Shown here in pieces: positions 10,160 to 19,063 of a stretch of 28,951 nt of DNA. The stretch spans positions 1 through 28,951 of the forward strand of contig CAYYAQ010000061.1 of assembly GCA_964469555.1 (NCBI GenBank), given 5' to 3'. The notes beneath the pieces were generated by a model that made no database searches, had not been told where the DNA came from, and saw only the letters and a list, made by a program, of their open reading frames with translations. A program made the position numbers and the translations under genes. The first letter of the stretch is position 1. Every line of letters begins with the position of its first letter. This DNA comes from CAYYAQ01 sp964469555 (GTDB lineage: Bacteria; Planctomycetota; UBA1135; UBA2386).

Positions 10160-13100
10160 TCAGTTCCCGATCGTCATCTTCAGCCCGTTCGTCAACATCA
10201 AAGGCATCGGGTCGTAGGCGGCCTGCATCGCCGTTTGCGACCCGATCAGGCTCGAGTTGTTGGGAAGGGGGAACGTGAGCTTCCAGCTCGATCCCGCGGG
10301 CAGCGGCAAGAGGATCGTCGGTAGTGTCAGATCTTCCCAGATCCAACAGCCAGGACCGACAAGGCTCTTGATGTAGGTTGGAGTCGCGAGCAGTCCGACT
10401 ATCAGCACCCGAACACCGGTGCTCGGGGCGTTGTTGCCGCTGATCATCATGTTCGCGCCGATTGCGCCCGGCGTCGACCGCAGGATCGGGTAGTTCTGGG
10501 CGCAACCTTCGCCGAGCGTCTCGACTGTCGCTGGGGTTCCTCCGACAGAGTACAGTTCCTGTCCGTGCGTCAGCGTCGTGGCGCTCATGTAGAGCGTGCC
10601 ATCACAGATGCGCAAGGAGGACGGCGAACTCGAATTGACCCCGGGGTAGATGTCGCAGATCAGGCTCGTTCCCGGGCTGCTCCCATCCGAGAAGTAGAGT
10701 TCGTTTCCCGTGTTGGCGACGGTCGCCGAGAAGTAGACGCCCTTGCCTGCGGCGATGAGGTTCGTCGGTGAAGAACTGGCTGTGCCGGGATTCAAGTTGG
10801 CGATGACATACGTGCCCGCGATCGTTCCGTCGGACCTGGCGAGTTCGCGACCGTCTGTCGCTGTGAGGGCGCTGAAGTAGACCAGGTCTCCGACGGCCAC
10901 TAGATAGGTCGGTGAGCTGCTGCTACCGCCGTTGTAGAGATCCTTCACCATGCTCGTGCCGAACGTCGTGAGGTCAGACTGCCAGAGTTCGTAGCCATCG
11001 AGGTCCGCGTAGGCTTGGAAGAACAACTTGTCTCCGCACCTGGTCAGCCAACTCGGATAACTGCTGCTCGGTCCGCCGCGAATGTCGCTCAGCACGTGGG
11101 TCCCGGCTGGGGTTCCATCGGAGATCCAGAGTTCGATGCCGTACGACGGGTGATTCGCGCGGAACACGAATCGGTTGCCGAAACTCACGAGATGAGTCGG
11201 GCTACCGCTCGAAGAACCCGGGTAGCAGTCCTTGAGCAGCATCGTGCCGGCGGCGGTCCCGTCGGAGACGTAGAGTTCACGACCCAAGCTGCTGACCCAG
11301 GCGGTGAAGTAGACCTTGCCGCCGGAACACATCAGTTGAGTCGGGCTCGACGAACTACTGTTCGTCGCGATGTTTGCCACGAGGACCGTGCCAGCGGTCG
11401 TGCCGTCGGTCTTGAACAACTCGTATCCTGTCGCATTGGTGTACGCGGAGAAGAACGCCTCCGTGCCACACGTCACGAAGTTCTGGGGGTAGCTGCTGCT
11501 CCCTCCCGTTCGGATGTCCTTGATCAGGGTGGTGCCCGCCGTCGTCCCGTCGGTACTCCAGAGCTCGTAGCCACTCGTGGTGGTGTATGCGCGGAAGACC
11601 GTGATCATCTTCGTGCCATTCCAGAACGACACGAAGTACGCCGGATTGCTGTTGCCGGTGCCTGGGTTGATGTCCTTCAAGAGCGATGTGCCCGATGCGT
11701 CCGTCTTCCACACCTCGTTGCCGGCGACTCCGTTGTTGGCGGCGTAGACGAGAGTTTTTGTCCCGAGGGACGTTATGTAGTTCACCGAAGACGAGGCCGT
11801 TCCGGTCCCCGTGTGGATGTCCTTGACGGCTTTCGTGCCTGCGGCGGTGAAGTCCGTCTCGAAGACCTCCCGACCGGCACCCGCAGCGGAATCGTCCGTC
11901 GCTGCAAGGATCGCTTTCGTCGTCGACACGGGGGTGATCCAGGCCGGTGATCCGCTCGGCATGCCGGGGTTGATGTCGCGCACGAGCGTCGTGCCCGCGG
12001 TCGTCCCATCCGAGACGTACAACTCGTAGCCCGACAACGAGGAGCCGTTCGCCGTGAAGAGGATCTTGTTCCCGACCAACGTCAGGTTCGAGGGCGACGC
12101 GTGGGACCCCCCGGGGTAGATGTCTTTCACGAGGCTTACGGTTCCACTGGAGAGTTTGTAGACCTCACGGCCAGTCGCCGACAGGTGCGCAGAGAAGTAG
12201 AGGTCCGTGCCGTTCACGAGGAACTCAGTTGGGCTGCTGCTGCCGGTGCCTGGGGAGAGGTCCTTCACCAACACGGTTCCGGTCGTCGTTCCATCGGTCT
12301 TCCAGAGCTCCCACCCGTACGAGTTGTGGTAGGCCCTGAAGTAGAACTCGCCGCCGATGATCGCGGGGGACGTGATGTTCGGCGAGGAGCTCGACGTACC
12401 GGTTCGGATGTCCTTGAGGAGATAGGTCCCCGCCGCCGTCCCGTCGGTCCTGTAGAGCTCCGTTCCGATCGTGGCGGTGTAGGCGGTGAACAGCATCAGG
12501 GATCCGAAACTCGCGATGTAGCTCGGGGAGCTGCTCGACGAGCCGCTGCGGATGTCCTTCACGAGTGCTGTTCCCGTCGCCGTGCCATCGCTCTTCCACA
12601 GCTCGTAGCCGTAGTTGTTGTGGAAGCAGCGGAAGTAGATGTTCTTGCCCGCGGCATCCGAGATGATGAACGCCGGGTAGGAACTGGAGGAGCCCAAGCG
12701 AATGTCCTTCACGGGCACCGTGCCCGTCGCGGTTCCGTCGGATTCCCACAACTCGGTGCCCAACGAGCCATCGTTTGCTGCGAAGTAGACCTTTTTTCCC
12801 ATGCAGACGACGTAGTTCGGGGCTGAGCCGAGGGCACCGGAGCGCAGGTCCTTCACCATCCCGGTCCCTGCAGTCGAACCGTCCGAAGTCCACAGCTCGT
12901 TGCCGTTCGAGCCGTCGTTCGCGGTGAAGAAGATCTTGCCATCGCAGCACACGAGGTTGGAGATCCCGGAGTGCGCCTTACCGAAGCGGATGTCCTTGAC
13001 CATCGTGGTCCCGGCGGCTGTTCCGTCGGTCTTCCACAGTTCCCTTCCCGTGGCGAGCGTGTCCGCCGTGAAATAGTGGAAGGTACCGCACTTCACGAAA

Positions 13101-13258
13101 CTCGACACAACAGTGTGTCCCGGTCCTACCCGAGCGCTCATGGGGGAACTGGAGTAGGGGGCTGTGGTCTTGTTGATATCTTCGACCCGCGGACAGCCTT
13201 GTCCAGAGAGCATCGAGCACAAGAGGATCGAGATGACGGGTGCGAGGAGGAGTTTCAT
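10160..13258 (-). CDS. Secreted ELWxxDGT repeat protein
   Basis: A 1032-residue protein with a signal peptide (MKLLLAPVISILLCSMLSGQ). From residue 73 to about 895 there are 17 full and one partial tandem repeat of about 48 residues. Each has the form ELWxxDGTxxGTxxVKDIxxG, then a Ser-rich SSSSP turn, then a YFxAxxxxxGx strand. This matches the ELWxxDGT repeat family, thought to form beta-propeller-like folds on exported proteins. Repeats 7-10 are the most diverged (EVYKLSSG, EVFETDFT, EVWKTDAS). Residues about 905-1032 are the shared C-terminal module, including a Cys-containing GEGC start and FPLPNNSSLIG near the end. It is probably extracellular; the ligand is unknown. The gene is convergent with dnaE2. 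Confidence 0.9.
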   Translation of the reverse strand: MKLLLAPVISILLCSMLSGQGCPRVEDINKTTAPYSSSPMSARVGPGHTVVSSFVKCGTFHYFTADTLATGRELWKTDGTAAGTTMVKDIRFGKAHSGISNLVCCDGKIFFTANDGSNGNELWTSDGSTAGTGMVKDLRSGALGSAPNYVVCMGKKVYFAANDGSLGTELWESDGTATGTVPVKDIRLGSSSSYPAFIISDAAGKNIYFRCFHNNYGYELWKSDGTATGTALVKDIRSGSSSSSPSYIASFGSLMLFTAYTATIGTELYRTDGTAAGTYLLKDIRTGTSSSSPNITSPAIIGGEFYFRAYHNSYGWELWKTDGTTTGTVLVKDLSPGTGSSSPTEFLVNGTDLYFSAHLSATGREVYKLSSGTVSLVKDIYPGGSHASPSNLTLVGNKILFTANGSSLSGYELYVSDGTTAGTTLVRDINPGMPSGSPAWITPVSTTKAILAATDDSAAGAGREVFETDFTAAGTKAVKDIHTGTGTASSSVNYITSLGTKTLVYAANNGVAGNEVWKTDASGTSLLKDINPGTGNSNPAYFVSFWNGTKMITVFRAYTTTSGYELWSTDGTTAGTTLIKDIRTGGSSSYPQNFVTCGTEAFFSAYTNATGYELFKTDGTTAGTVLVANIATNSSSSSPTQLMCSGGKVYFTAWVSSLGRELYVSDGTAAGTMLLKDCYPGSSSGSPTHLVSFGNRFVFRANHPSYGIELWISDGTPAGTHVLSDIRGGPSSSYPSWLTRCGDKLFFQAYADLDGYELWQSDLTTFGTSMVKDLYNGGSSSSPTYLVAVGDLVYFSALTATDGRELARSDGTIAGTYVIANLNPGTASSSPTNLIAAGKGVYFSATVANTGNELYFSDGSSPGTSLICDIYPGVNSSSPSSLRICDGTLYMSATTLTHGQELYSVGGTPATVETLGEGCAQNYPILRSTPGAIGANMMISGNNAPSTGVRVLIVGLLATPTYIKSLVGPGCWIWEDLTLPTILLPLPAGSSWKLTFPLPNNSSLIGSQTAMQAAYDPMPLMLTNGLKMTIGN

Positions 13259-13541
13259 GGATGCGCTTGGATGTTGATGACGGGGAGTCCGAGGGCGAGT
13301 TTGCGGACGTCGGCTAATGTGGCTGCTCGCGAGACGAGGGTGCAGATCTTAGCGGATATCCTGGTGTTCGCAGTCCCTGGGCGGTGTCGTGATCGCGAAT
13401 CGTGGAGAATATTGGGATCGGGTCCTACGCGATGAAGCGGTGTCACCCGGTCGGCAGCAGGAGGAAGGCGCGGAGGCGCTATTCCTCACCTCGAGTTTGG
13501 GGGTCCCCGAGAACTCGCATGCTGAGATAGAACCTGTCTTC
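13259..13541. other. Upstream region of the ELWxxDGT gene
   Basis: A non-coding interval between the ELWxxDGT gene (minus) and a plus-strand signal-peptide stub. It must contain promoters in both directions, but I cannot assign boxes with confidence. No ribosome binding site precedes the ELWxxDGT ATG. Confidence 0.4.
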
Positions 13542-13646
13542 ATGCGCGGATGCATCTGGGTCACGATTGCCTGGTTCGCCGGCGGGCTGGCCGCCCAGAA
13601 GACGCAACCGAAGACGCTGGGCAAGAAGAAGGAAGAAGTAGGTCAG
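13542..13646 (+). pseudogene. Signal-peptide stub of a lost secreted protein
   Basis: From ATG 13542 the plus strand encodes MRGCIWVTIAWFAGGLAAQ, a good export signal, followed by about 15 polar residues rich in Lys (KTQPKTLGKKKEE). The frame stays open beyond this but becomes the antisense of the convergent fragment at 13647-14048 and stops looking protein-like. I read it as the 5' end of a secreted-protein gene whose body was deleted. A genuine very short exported protein cannot be excluded. Confidence 0.45.
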
Positions 13647-14048
13647 CTACCGGTAGGTCGTGCTGAAAGAGTCGGATACCGGCAGGGGCCAGGTCGCACT
13701 CGGAGTCAGGTCGAGGAGACCGGCCTGCATGTAGATCGTCAGCCCCTTCATCGCGGCGACAGTGTTGAGCTTCTGCGCGGCGACGCCGTTTGCGTCGAAG
13801 CCGATCCGGGGGAAGAGCCACAGGTTCGTGAAGTTGTTGCCGATCGCGAGATTGTAGAACCCGGGGGCCACCGAAGGCTTGTTGCTCACGGTGATGGCGT
13901 AGGTCGCTGGTGTCAGCGCCTGTGGCGGGTAGATCAGGACTTCGGAGTTGCTGACGATGCGGAAGGAGCCGTTGGCCCAGTAGTTGTCGTGGACGTTCGT
14001 CCAGATCTGCGTGATGGTCTTCGTGCCGAACCGGAGCGGAGAGATCAT
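13647..14048 (-). pseudogene. C-terminal fragment of a secreted beta-rich protein
   Basis: About 133 residues from ATG 14048 look protein-like: an IPT/TIG-like strand pattern (TPATYAITVSNKPS) and an end with MKGLTIYMQAGLLD, the signature of the shared C-terminal module. There is no signal peptide. Upstream in frame the translation turns into Arg-rich sequence antisense to nothing recognisable before meeting the neighbouring gene's stop at 14146. The gene appears to have lost its 5' part, leaving the C-terminal domain. Whether it is expressed is unknown. Confidence 0.6.
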
Positions 14049-14145
14049 ACCTCTCTCCGGCGCGTCCGGGAGCGTTCGACGGCCTCGGTTGCCACGCCAT
14101 CGTGTCCGGCGCACCATCCATGCGAGGGGGTTTCTTGACGCGAGA

Positions 14146-15948
14146 TCAGGGACGGATCCGAAACACCTGGATCGATTCGCTCGAAACCTCGGGCACCAGC
14201 GTCGCGCGGCCCTCATCGAGCAATCTCCGGACGAGGCGGGCGAGGAGCACTTCGTAGAGTGGGTTGCCCTGATCCAGCAAGAGGACCGCGTGCGTCACGC
14301 CCAACCGGCGGTATTGGTCCCGGACCTTCGGCGTGTCACGTTCGAGGTCACGCAACAGATCTTCCCGGTCATCATTCCGACGGTGCGGATTGGGTACACC
14401 GTACATTTCTTGCATCATGGAATGTGCCATCGGGAGGTCTTTCGAGTTCGTCTGCTCCAGGTACAGAACGCGGGCAGCGAACAGTTCGCGTCGCACCCAC
14501 TCCCACTTCGACAGACCGAGGTGGAACTCCAACGCGCTCTCGGGATTGCGGTAGATGTGTTCGTCTGCGGTGATCGTCCAGCCCCAGACACCGCGGATGC
14601 CGTCGTGGCTGGCCAAAAGTGATTCGGCGGTGCACGCGACGATCACGTCTTGTCCAGCTGTGTGTGAGCCAAGACGCTTGGAGAAGTCGAGCAGCCCTAC
14701 GAGGTCGTAATCCCGTCCCGCGAAGGCCACCGCGTTCTCCTTGTGTACGACTCGTGTCCCGATCGAGTGCGAGATCGACGCGAGGCAGAGCACGATCGCG
14801 GTCATCGGTACGCTTCGAGCGCCGACGACCCGCTCGACACCGCGCACGATCATCAGCAGAAAGAACGGCACGAGTGGGATCAGGAAACGACCGACGCTGG
14901 CGGGCCACGGCAGCATCACGGCGATCGAACCGAGAATCAGGACGTGCCAGGGTCGGATGGACAGCGTGTCCGTCGCGAGGCGTGACTCGTGTCTCGCACC
15001 GAAGCACAGAAGGACGATCGTCAAAAGAACCAGAGCCCACAGGGCGATCAAGCCGATCGTCCCCGTCGGGGGTATCCAGGTCGCGGCCGGCCAGATCTGT
15101 TGCATCCCCGAAAGAGCGGCATGCAGGGTGTTCGTCCATGTCGTCGCGCCGATCCAATCCAAGCTGTTGAGGAAGATCCGCGAGTAGGGGAGCCCGTACA
15201 CAGTCACGTCCTCGTAGCCCTTGGCAGGCGTCGCGACATGGGACATGAAGAGCTGCAGTGCGATGACCATCGGCAGGAGCACCGCGCCGAACCGGATGGC
15301 GGTTGGGATCCTCTTGGCGAGGACGAGGTGCAAGCCGACCGTGAGCAACAGCACGACGCCGAACGAGCGCGTCGCGAATGCCGCGAAGCAGAGCCCTGCG
15401 AGAATCGCCCCGTGTCGCCACGGCTTCTCGTCCGCGGCCTCGAAGCGCAGCAGCTGGTAGATCGTGAACAGCGACACTCCGAGGTACGGGACCTCGCTCA
15501 TGCACACTCGCACGAAGTCTGCGGACGAAGTGCTCCAGCCGATCGCGAACACGAGAGCCGGCGCAGCGCGACCCAGGCCTTCTTGCGCGAGGATTCCCCA
15601 GAACGATGCGAGTGCGAGGGCGAGGAAGAGCGCGTTGACGATTCGCACGGCCGTGATCGCCGTGTCGAGATTTGGAGTGACCGTCAGGCACGCCGCCACG
15701 ATGAGGGGGACGGCGGGCGGGTACTTCGCGGTTTCGATCGGTTCGGGGTGGTGGCCAGCGCGGTAGACCCCACGATCGACGATGCTCTGTGCGAGCACCG
15801 TGTAGATGCCGTCGTCGTGGCAGAGTCCCGCCACGCGTGGGTTCTCGGGCAGCAGGGTCCACACGAGCAACGGCAAGACACATGCGGTGATCCAGATCGC
15901 CGGCCCTCGCGACCGACGTCTATCCACCTGATCGCCGCACATCGTCAT
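14146..15948 (-). CDS. Polytopic membrane glycosyltransferase-like protein (ArnT/PMT type)
   Basis: A 600-residue protein from ATG 15948, with about ten hydrophobic segments in the first 420 residues and a soluble C-terminal domain. The first periplasmic loop holds CHDDGIYTVLAQS with the acidic pair D45-D46. That is the position of the catalytic acidic residue in GT-C-fold enzymes using polyprenyl-phosphate sugars (GT39/GT83 relatives). The loop also has AKYPPAVPL, another familiar pattern of these proteins. The likely role is sugar transfer to a lipid or protein on the outer face of the cytoplasmic membrane; the substrate is unknown. The start codon overlaps the stop of the upstream ELWxxDGT fragment frame (ATGA, 15948-15945). 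ATG 15942 is an alternative start. Confidence 0.8.
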   Translation of the reverse strand: MTMCGDQVDRRRSRGPAIWITACVLPLLVWTLLPENPRVAGLCHDDGIYTVLAQSIVDRGVYRAGHHPEPIETAKYPPAVPLIVAACLTVTPNLDTAITAVRIVNALFLALALASFWGILAQEGLGRAAPALVFAIGWSTSSADFVRVCMSEVPYLGVSLFTIYQLLRFEAADEKPWRHGAILAGLCFAAFATRSFGVVLLLTVGLHLVLAKRIPTAIRFGAVLLPMVIALQLFMSHVATPAKGYEDVTVYGLPYSRIFLNSLDWIGATTWTNTLHAALSGMQQIWPAATWIPPTGTIGLIALWALVLLTIVLLCFGARHESRLATDTLSIRPWHVLILGSIAVMLPWPASVGRFLIPLVPFFLLMIVRGVERVVGARSVPMTAIVLCLASISHSIGTRVVHKENAVAFAGRDYDLVGLLDFSKRLGSHTAGQDVIVACTAESLLASHDGIRGVWGWTITADEHIYRNPESALEFHLGLSKWEWVRRELFAARVLYLEQTNSKDLPMAHSMMQEMYGVPNPHRRNDDREDLLRDLERDTPKVRDQYRRLGVTHAVLLLDQGNPLYEVLLARLVRRLLDEGRATLVPEVSSESIQVFRIRP

Positions 15949-16652
15949 GTGGATAGCGTAGTAGCGCTCCGTCGACGGATGAACCGTCGATACTCCCGCG
16001 TTCCTGGTGTTTCTCGCTGACGGAGATCTCGACATGCTGCGCACATCGCCCCTGGTCGCCCTTCTCGGCCATCGGACTTGAACAACTCCTCGCCCACCGA
16101 GGTCCCTCGCGCTGCAGAATAGAGCGTGCCGTTGTACACCACGAAGTCGTGTGGGTTGCTGTTGGCGCTGCCGCTTCCAATGTCTTGGAAGAGCGTCGTT
16201 ACGGTCATCGTACCGTCGCTCCGCCAGAGCTCGAAACCCGAAGAGCCGTCGTTGGCGGAGAAGTAGACGTAGCTACCGTACGCCGTCATTCCTGTGGGGG
16301 AGGAGTTACCGCTGCCCGCACGGATGTTCTTCACCGTCACGGTGCCGCTGCCGTCGCTTTTCCAGAGTTCGTGTCCCTCTGGACCATCGTTGGCGTGAAG
16401 GATGATCGTCGCTCCGAGGACTACCGCCTCGCTGAACGACGAGCTCGACGCGCCGGTGAAGGTGTCCTTGACCGGAACCGTCTCCGTGCTGGTGCCGTCA
16501 CTTTTCCAAAGGTCTTCCCCCTTGCTGCCATCTGTCGCCGAGAAGTAGATCGTCGTTCCGATGTGGACGAAACCGAACGGGTAGCTGCTATCCGTCGGGT
16601 GGATGAGGGTGGCGAACGCCGCGGCGGTGAAGACAAGAACAGATCGATACAT
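15945..16652 (-). pseudogene. Truncated ELWxxDGT repeat gene with non-homologous tail
   Basis: The 235-residue frame begins with a hydrophobic segment (MYRSVLVFTAAAFATLI) and runs directly into ELWxxDGT repeats: EDLWKSDGT, HELWKSDGS, FELWRSDGT, EELFKSDG. Homology ends abruptly after SDG at about 16068, where a full repeat would read SDGTxxGT. About 40 Arg-rich residues follow to the stop at 15945. The C-terminal module seen in the 1032-residue paralogue is missing. This looks like a deletion that removed most repeats and the 3' end. The stop overlaps the glycosyltransferase ATG (ATGA), so the broken frame may still be translated and coupled. The signal lacks the Ala-Gln end seen elsewhere. 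Confidence 0.7.
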
Positions 16653-16801
16653 GCCGAGGATCCCACAGCGCTGGCGTCGCCACGACAGCCGTGGGCTCTT
16701 TCAGCCACTTTCGCGGATGGTACGAGTTCGCCACGAACCCCCCCGGTCCCGGGGACTACGATCCGCAATACACGTCAACCCGTAAATTGCCCGGCCTCCC
16801 C

Positions 16802-18526
16802 ATGACTCACTCTTCCATCCCCAGCGTTATCGCAGCTTTGGTGTTTGCTGTCGCCGCCGCCGCCCAGCAGGACCAGAAGGAACTCTTTGGCCTGTCCAAG
16901 AGTTGGGTTGTCGAAATCACTGTCCCGTCCGAATCCCTCGCGAAGATGTACCCGGCTGGCAGGGCCACCATGGGGCTGTCCCAGCGCGGACGCTACAAGT
17001 ACGTCAAGGCCGACGTGAAGATCGGGGAGCGCTCGGTGAAGGGCATCGGCCTGAGATTCAAGGGCAACTCGACGTTCTGGGGCACGAGTGGCACCCTCAA
17101 GAAATCGTACAAGCTCGACTTCGATCGGTTCGTGCAGGGTCAGCGCTTCCTCGGGCTCAAGAAGCTCAACCTCCAGAACAACGCGACCGACCCGTACCAG
17201 ATTCGCGAGGCCGTGTCGTACCAGGTCTACCGCGACGCTGGCGTGCCTGCGTGTCGGGTGTGTTTCGCGCGGGTCTTCCTGACCGTCACCGGCGAGTTCG
17301 AGCGGGAATACCTCGGTAACTACACCATCGTCGAGCAGGTCGACCGCGCTTTCCTCTCGAGAAACTACGAGGGCGACAAGAAGGGCGCCATCTTCAAGCC
17401 AGAGGGCAAGACGAACGCGTATCTCGGCGACAAGTGGAACGACGACTACGCGAAGATCTACATCCCGAAAACCAAGGTGAGGAAGAAGCTCGCGAAGCCG
17501 CTGATCGGTGTCGTGAAGCTCCTGTCCCAGAGCGACGATGATGTCCTGGTCGCGGGGATCGAGAAGGTACTCGATGTCGACGAGTTCCTGAACTACTGCG
17601 CGGTGACGGCGTTCCTCGCGAACCTCGACAGTCCGTTCATGCTCGCGCACAACTACTACATCGCGGTTCCTGAAGAGAACAAGCGCGTGGTCTGGATTCC
17701 GTGGGACCTGAACTTGTCGATGGGCGGGTTCTCGATGGGCGGTCGGAACCAGCAGAACCTAAGCGTCTTCGAAGCGACGGGCATGGCTCTGTTCAAACGA
17801 GTCATCGCGGAGCCTCGGTTCCGCAAGATCTACGAGAAGCACCTGTGGGCTCTGGTGAAGGGACCAGGGTCGCCGAAGACCATGATGAGTTTCGTGGAGT
17901 TGGCGCGCAAGACGACCGCGAAGGCGATCGAGGAAGAGGCAAATCGCAGCGACGTGATCACGAAGGTCCAGGGCGGTCGAGCCTCCCTGTTTGGTTCGTT
18001 TGGTCGACGGGGAGGGAGCGGTCGCGCACCGCAATGGCAGGCTCTCGAGAGGTTTGTGAACTCACGGGCGGGCCAGGTCCGCGACCAACTCGAAGGCAAG
18101 TCGAAGGGCCAGGCCGCCGGTGGTTCGATGTTCGGTGGCTTGTTCGGTCGCGGCGGCGCGCCGCGTCCGAGGTCGGCCCAGGACTCGCTGCGCGACATGA
18201 TCGCTCGAAGCGGCGTCCTCAAGCTCAAGAAGGACACTCAGATTGATCGAGCCGCGTTCGTCTCGGTCGCCCGCAAGTTGTTCGCGAAGATCGACAAGGA
18301 CCAGTCCGGTTCGCTGAGCCGCCGGGAAGTCGCCGCGATGCTGGTCTCCCAGCGGGGGCAGAACGCTTCCCCATCCGAGGCCCGCCGCATCCAGCGCGAG
18401 TACGACAAGGACAAGAACCGCAAGTTGTCCGCGCCCGAATGGGACGGCGCGTACGGGGCGGCCTTCGCGACATGGGATGCTGACGACGACGGCAAGCTGA
18501 CCCGAGAAGAGCTGAACGGACGATAG
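16802..18526 (+). CDS. Secreted CotH-family kinase-like protein with EF-hands
   Basis: A 574-residue protein from ATG 16802, chosen because it gives the signal peptide MTHSSIPSVIAALVFAVAAA followed by AQQDQ; a start at 16691 would add a polar leader. The CotH domain spans about 25-400: RFKGNSTFW, KKSYKLDFDRF, REAVSYQVYRDAGVPA, then D276 in NLDSPF and D302 in IPWDLNLS. These correspond to the paired aspartates used for metal-ATP binding in CotH kinases. The C-terminal part carries three EF-hand loops starting at D498 (DKDQSGSLSRRE), D535 (DKDKNRKLSAPE) and D559 (DADDDGKLTREE), with Gly/Arg-rich linkers before them. A calcium-binding extracellular protein kinase is plausible; substrates are unknown. 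The gene ends 20 nt from a convergent gene. Confidence 0.87.
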   Translation: MTHSSIPSVIAALVFAVAAAAQQDQKELFGLSKSWVVEITVPSESLAKMYPAGRATMGLSQRGRYKYVKADVKIGERSVKGIGLRFKGNSTFWGTSGTLKKSYKLDFDRFVQGQRFLGLKKLNLQNNATDPYQIREAVSYQVYRDAGVPACRVCFARVFLTVTGEFEREYLGNYTIVEQVDRAFLSRNYEGDKKGAIFKPEGKTNAYLGDKWNDDYAKIYIPKTKVRKKLAKPLIGVVKLLSQSDDDVLVAGIEKVLDVDEFLNYCAVTAFLANLDSPFMLAHNYYIAVPEENKRVVWIPWDLNLSMGGFSMGGRNQQNLSVFEATGMALFKRVIAEPRFRKIYEKHLWALVKGPGSPKTMMSFVELARKTTAKAIEEEANRSDVITKVQGGRASLFGSFGRRGGSGRAPQWQALERFVNSRAGQVRDQLEGKSKGQAAGGSMFGGLFGRGGAPRPRSAQDSLRDMIARSGVLKLKKDTQIDRAAFVSVARKLFAKIDKDQSGSLSRREVAAMLVSQRGQNASPSEARRIQREYDKDKNRKLSAPEWDGAYGAAFATWDADDDGKLTREELNGR

Positions 18527-18546
18527 CGCCAGCGACCGTAGCTCGG

Positions 18547-18963
18547 CTAGAACTCGACCGTCTGCAGGAGCGGAGGCGGCGCCGGTTCCCGCTGTGCGCG
18601 TTGTCGACGCCAGCGTCCCCGCGAGTCGAAGATCAATCGAGCGATCGCGGCGGACAGGCCGAAGACGAGGATGGCCGGTACCCACATCTTGATGCCGAAT
18701 CCGCCGAGGATCACCGAACAGATCATGATCGAGTCGAGCATCGGCTCTTGCACCGCGTGGGTGTCGGGTACGAACTCCCAGATCAGCGGCGGCCAGAGGA
18801 ACCAGCAGGTGGATGCGACGAGAATCACCAGGGACGCCACCACGTTCTGGCGGGCGAATGAGATGCCGCGGTGCGCGGTGTAATCGCTCGTGCCCTGGCC
18901 GCGTTCGAACGTGCCGTGCACCGCACCGATGACCAGACCGACGATCAGACTGGACATCATCAT
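18547..18963 (-). CDS. Small membrane protein, unknown function
   Basis: About 138 residues from the ATG triplet at 18963/18960/18957, preceded by GGGGACGG. A longer frame from 19038 exists, but its first 25 codons are out-of-frame with the ABC stub and not protein-like. Hydrophobic segments occur at SSLIVGLVIGAVHG, ASLVILVASTCWFLW and MICSVILGG through FGLSAAIA, so three to four membrane spans are likely. A basic tail follows (RGRWRRQRAQRE). It sits third in the GntR operon, where a transporter permease would be expected. It is shorter than usual ABC permeases and I do not recognise the family. Confidence 0.6.
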   Translation of the reverse strand: MMMSSLIVGLVIGAVHGTFERGQGTSDYTAHRGISFARQNVVASLVILVASTCWFLWPPLIWEFVPDTHAVQEPMLDSIMICSVILGGFGIKMWVPAILVFGLSAAIARLIFDSRGRWRRQRAQREPAPPPLLQTVEF

Positions 18964-18973
18964 GCCGTCCCCG

Positions 18974-19063
18974 TCACTGTGAAGCGGTGAATGATAGCCC
19001 TCGCAGGACTGGCCGCCCGCCGAAGGACCGATGGGCATCGTGGAATTCGATCAGGGGATTCAT
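18974..19063 (-). pseudogene. 29-codon stub of an ABC transporter ATPase
   Basis: The ATG overlaps the GntR gene's stop (ATGA, 19063-19060). The translation contains EFHDAHRSFGGRPVLRGLSF, the characteristic first strands of an ABC ATPase. It stops at TGA 18976-18974, before the Walker A loop could appear. YtrA-type GntR genes are normally followed by an ATPase gene of about 230-300 codons. About 90-95% of that gene seems deleted here, joining the stub to the downstream membrane gene. The tight coupling to the regulator is preserved. Confidence 0.75.

Noticed and set aside
10550..13043. Regular spacing suggesting a CRISPR array
   Set aside because: The 144-bp period is protein-coding ELWxxDGT repeats in one open frame; the repeats are diverged and there are no unique spacers.
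14989..16020. 343-codon plus-strand frame rich in Arg, Asp and His
   Set aside because: Antisense of the membrane glycosyltransferase; no signal, domain or ribosome binding site.
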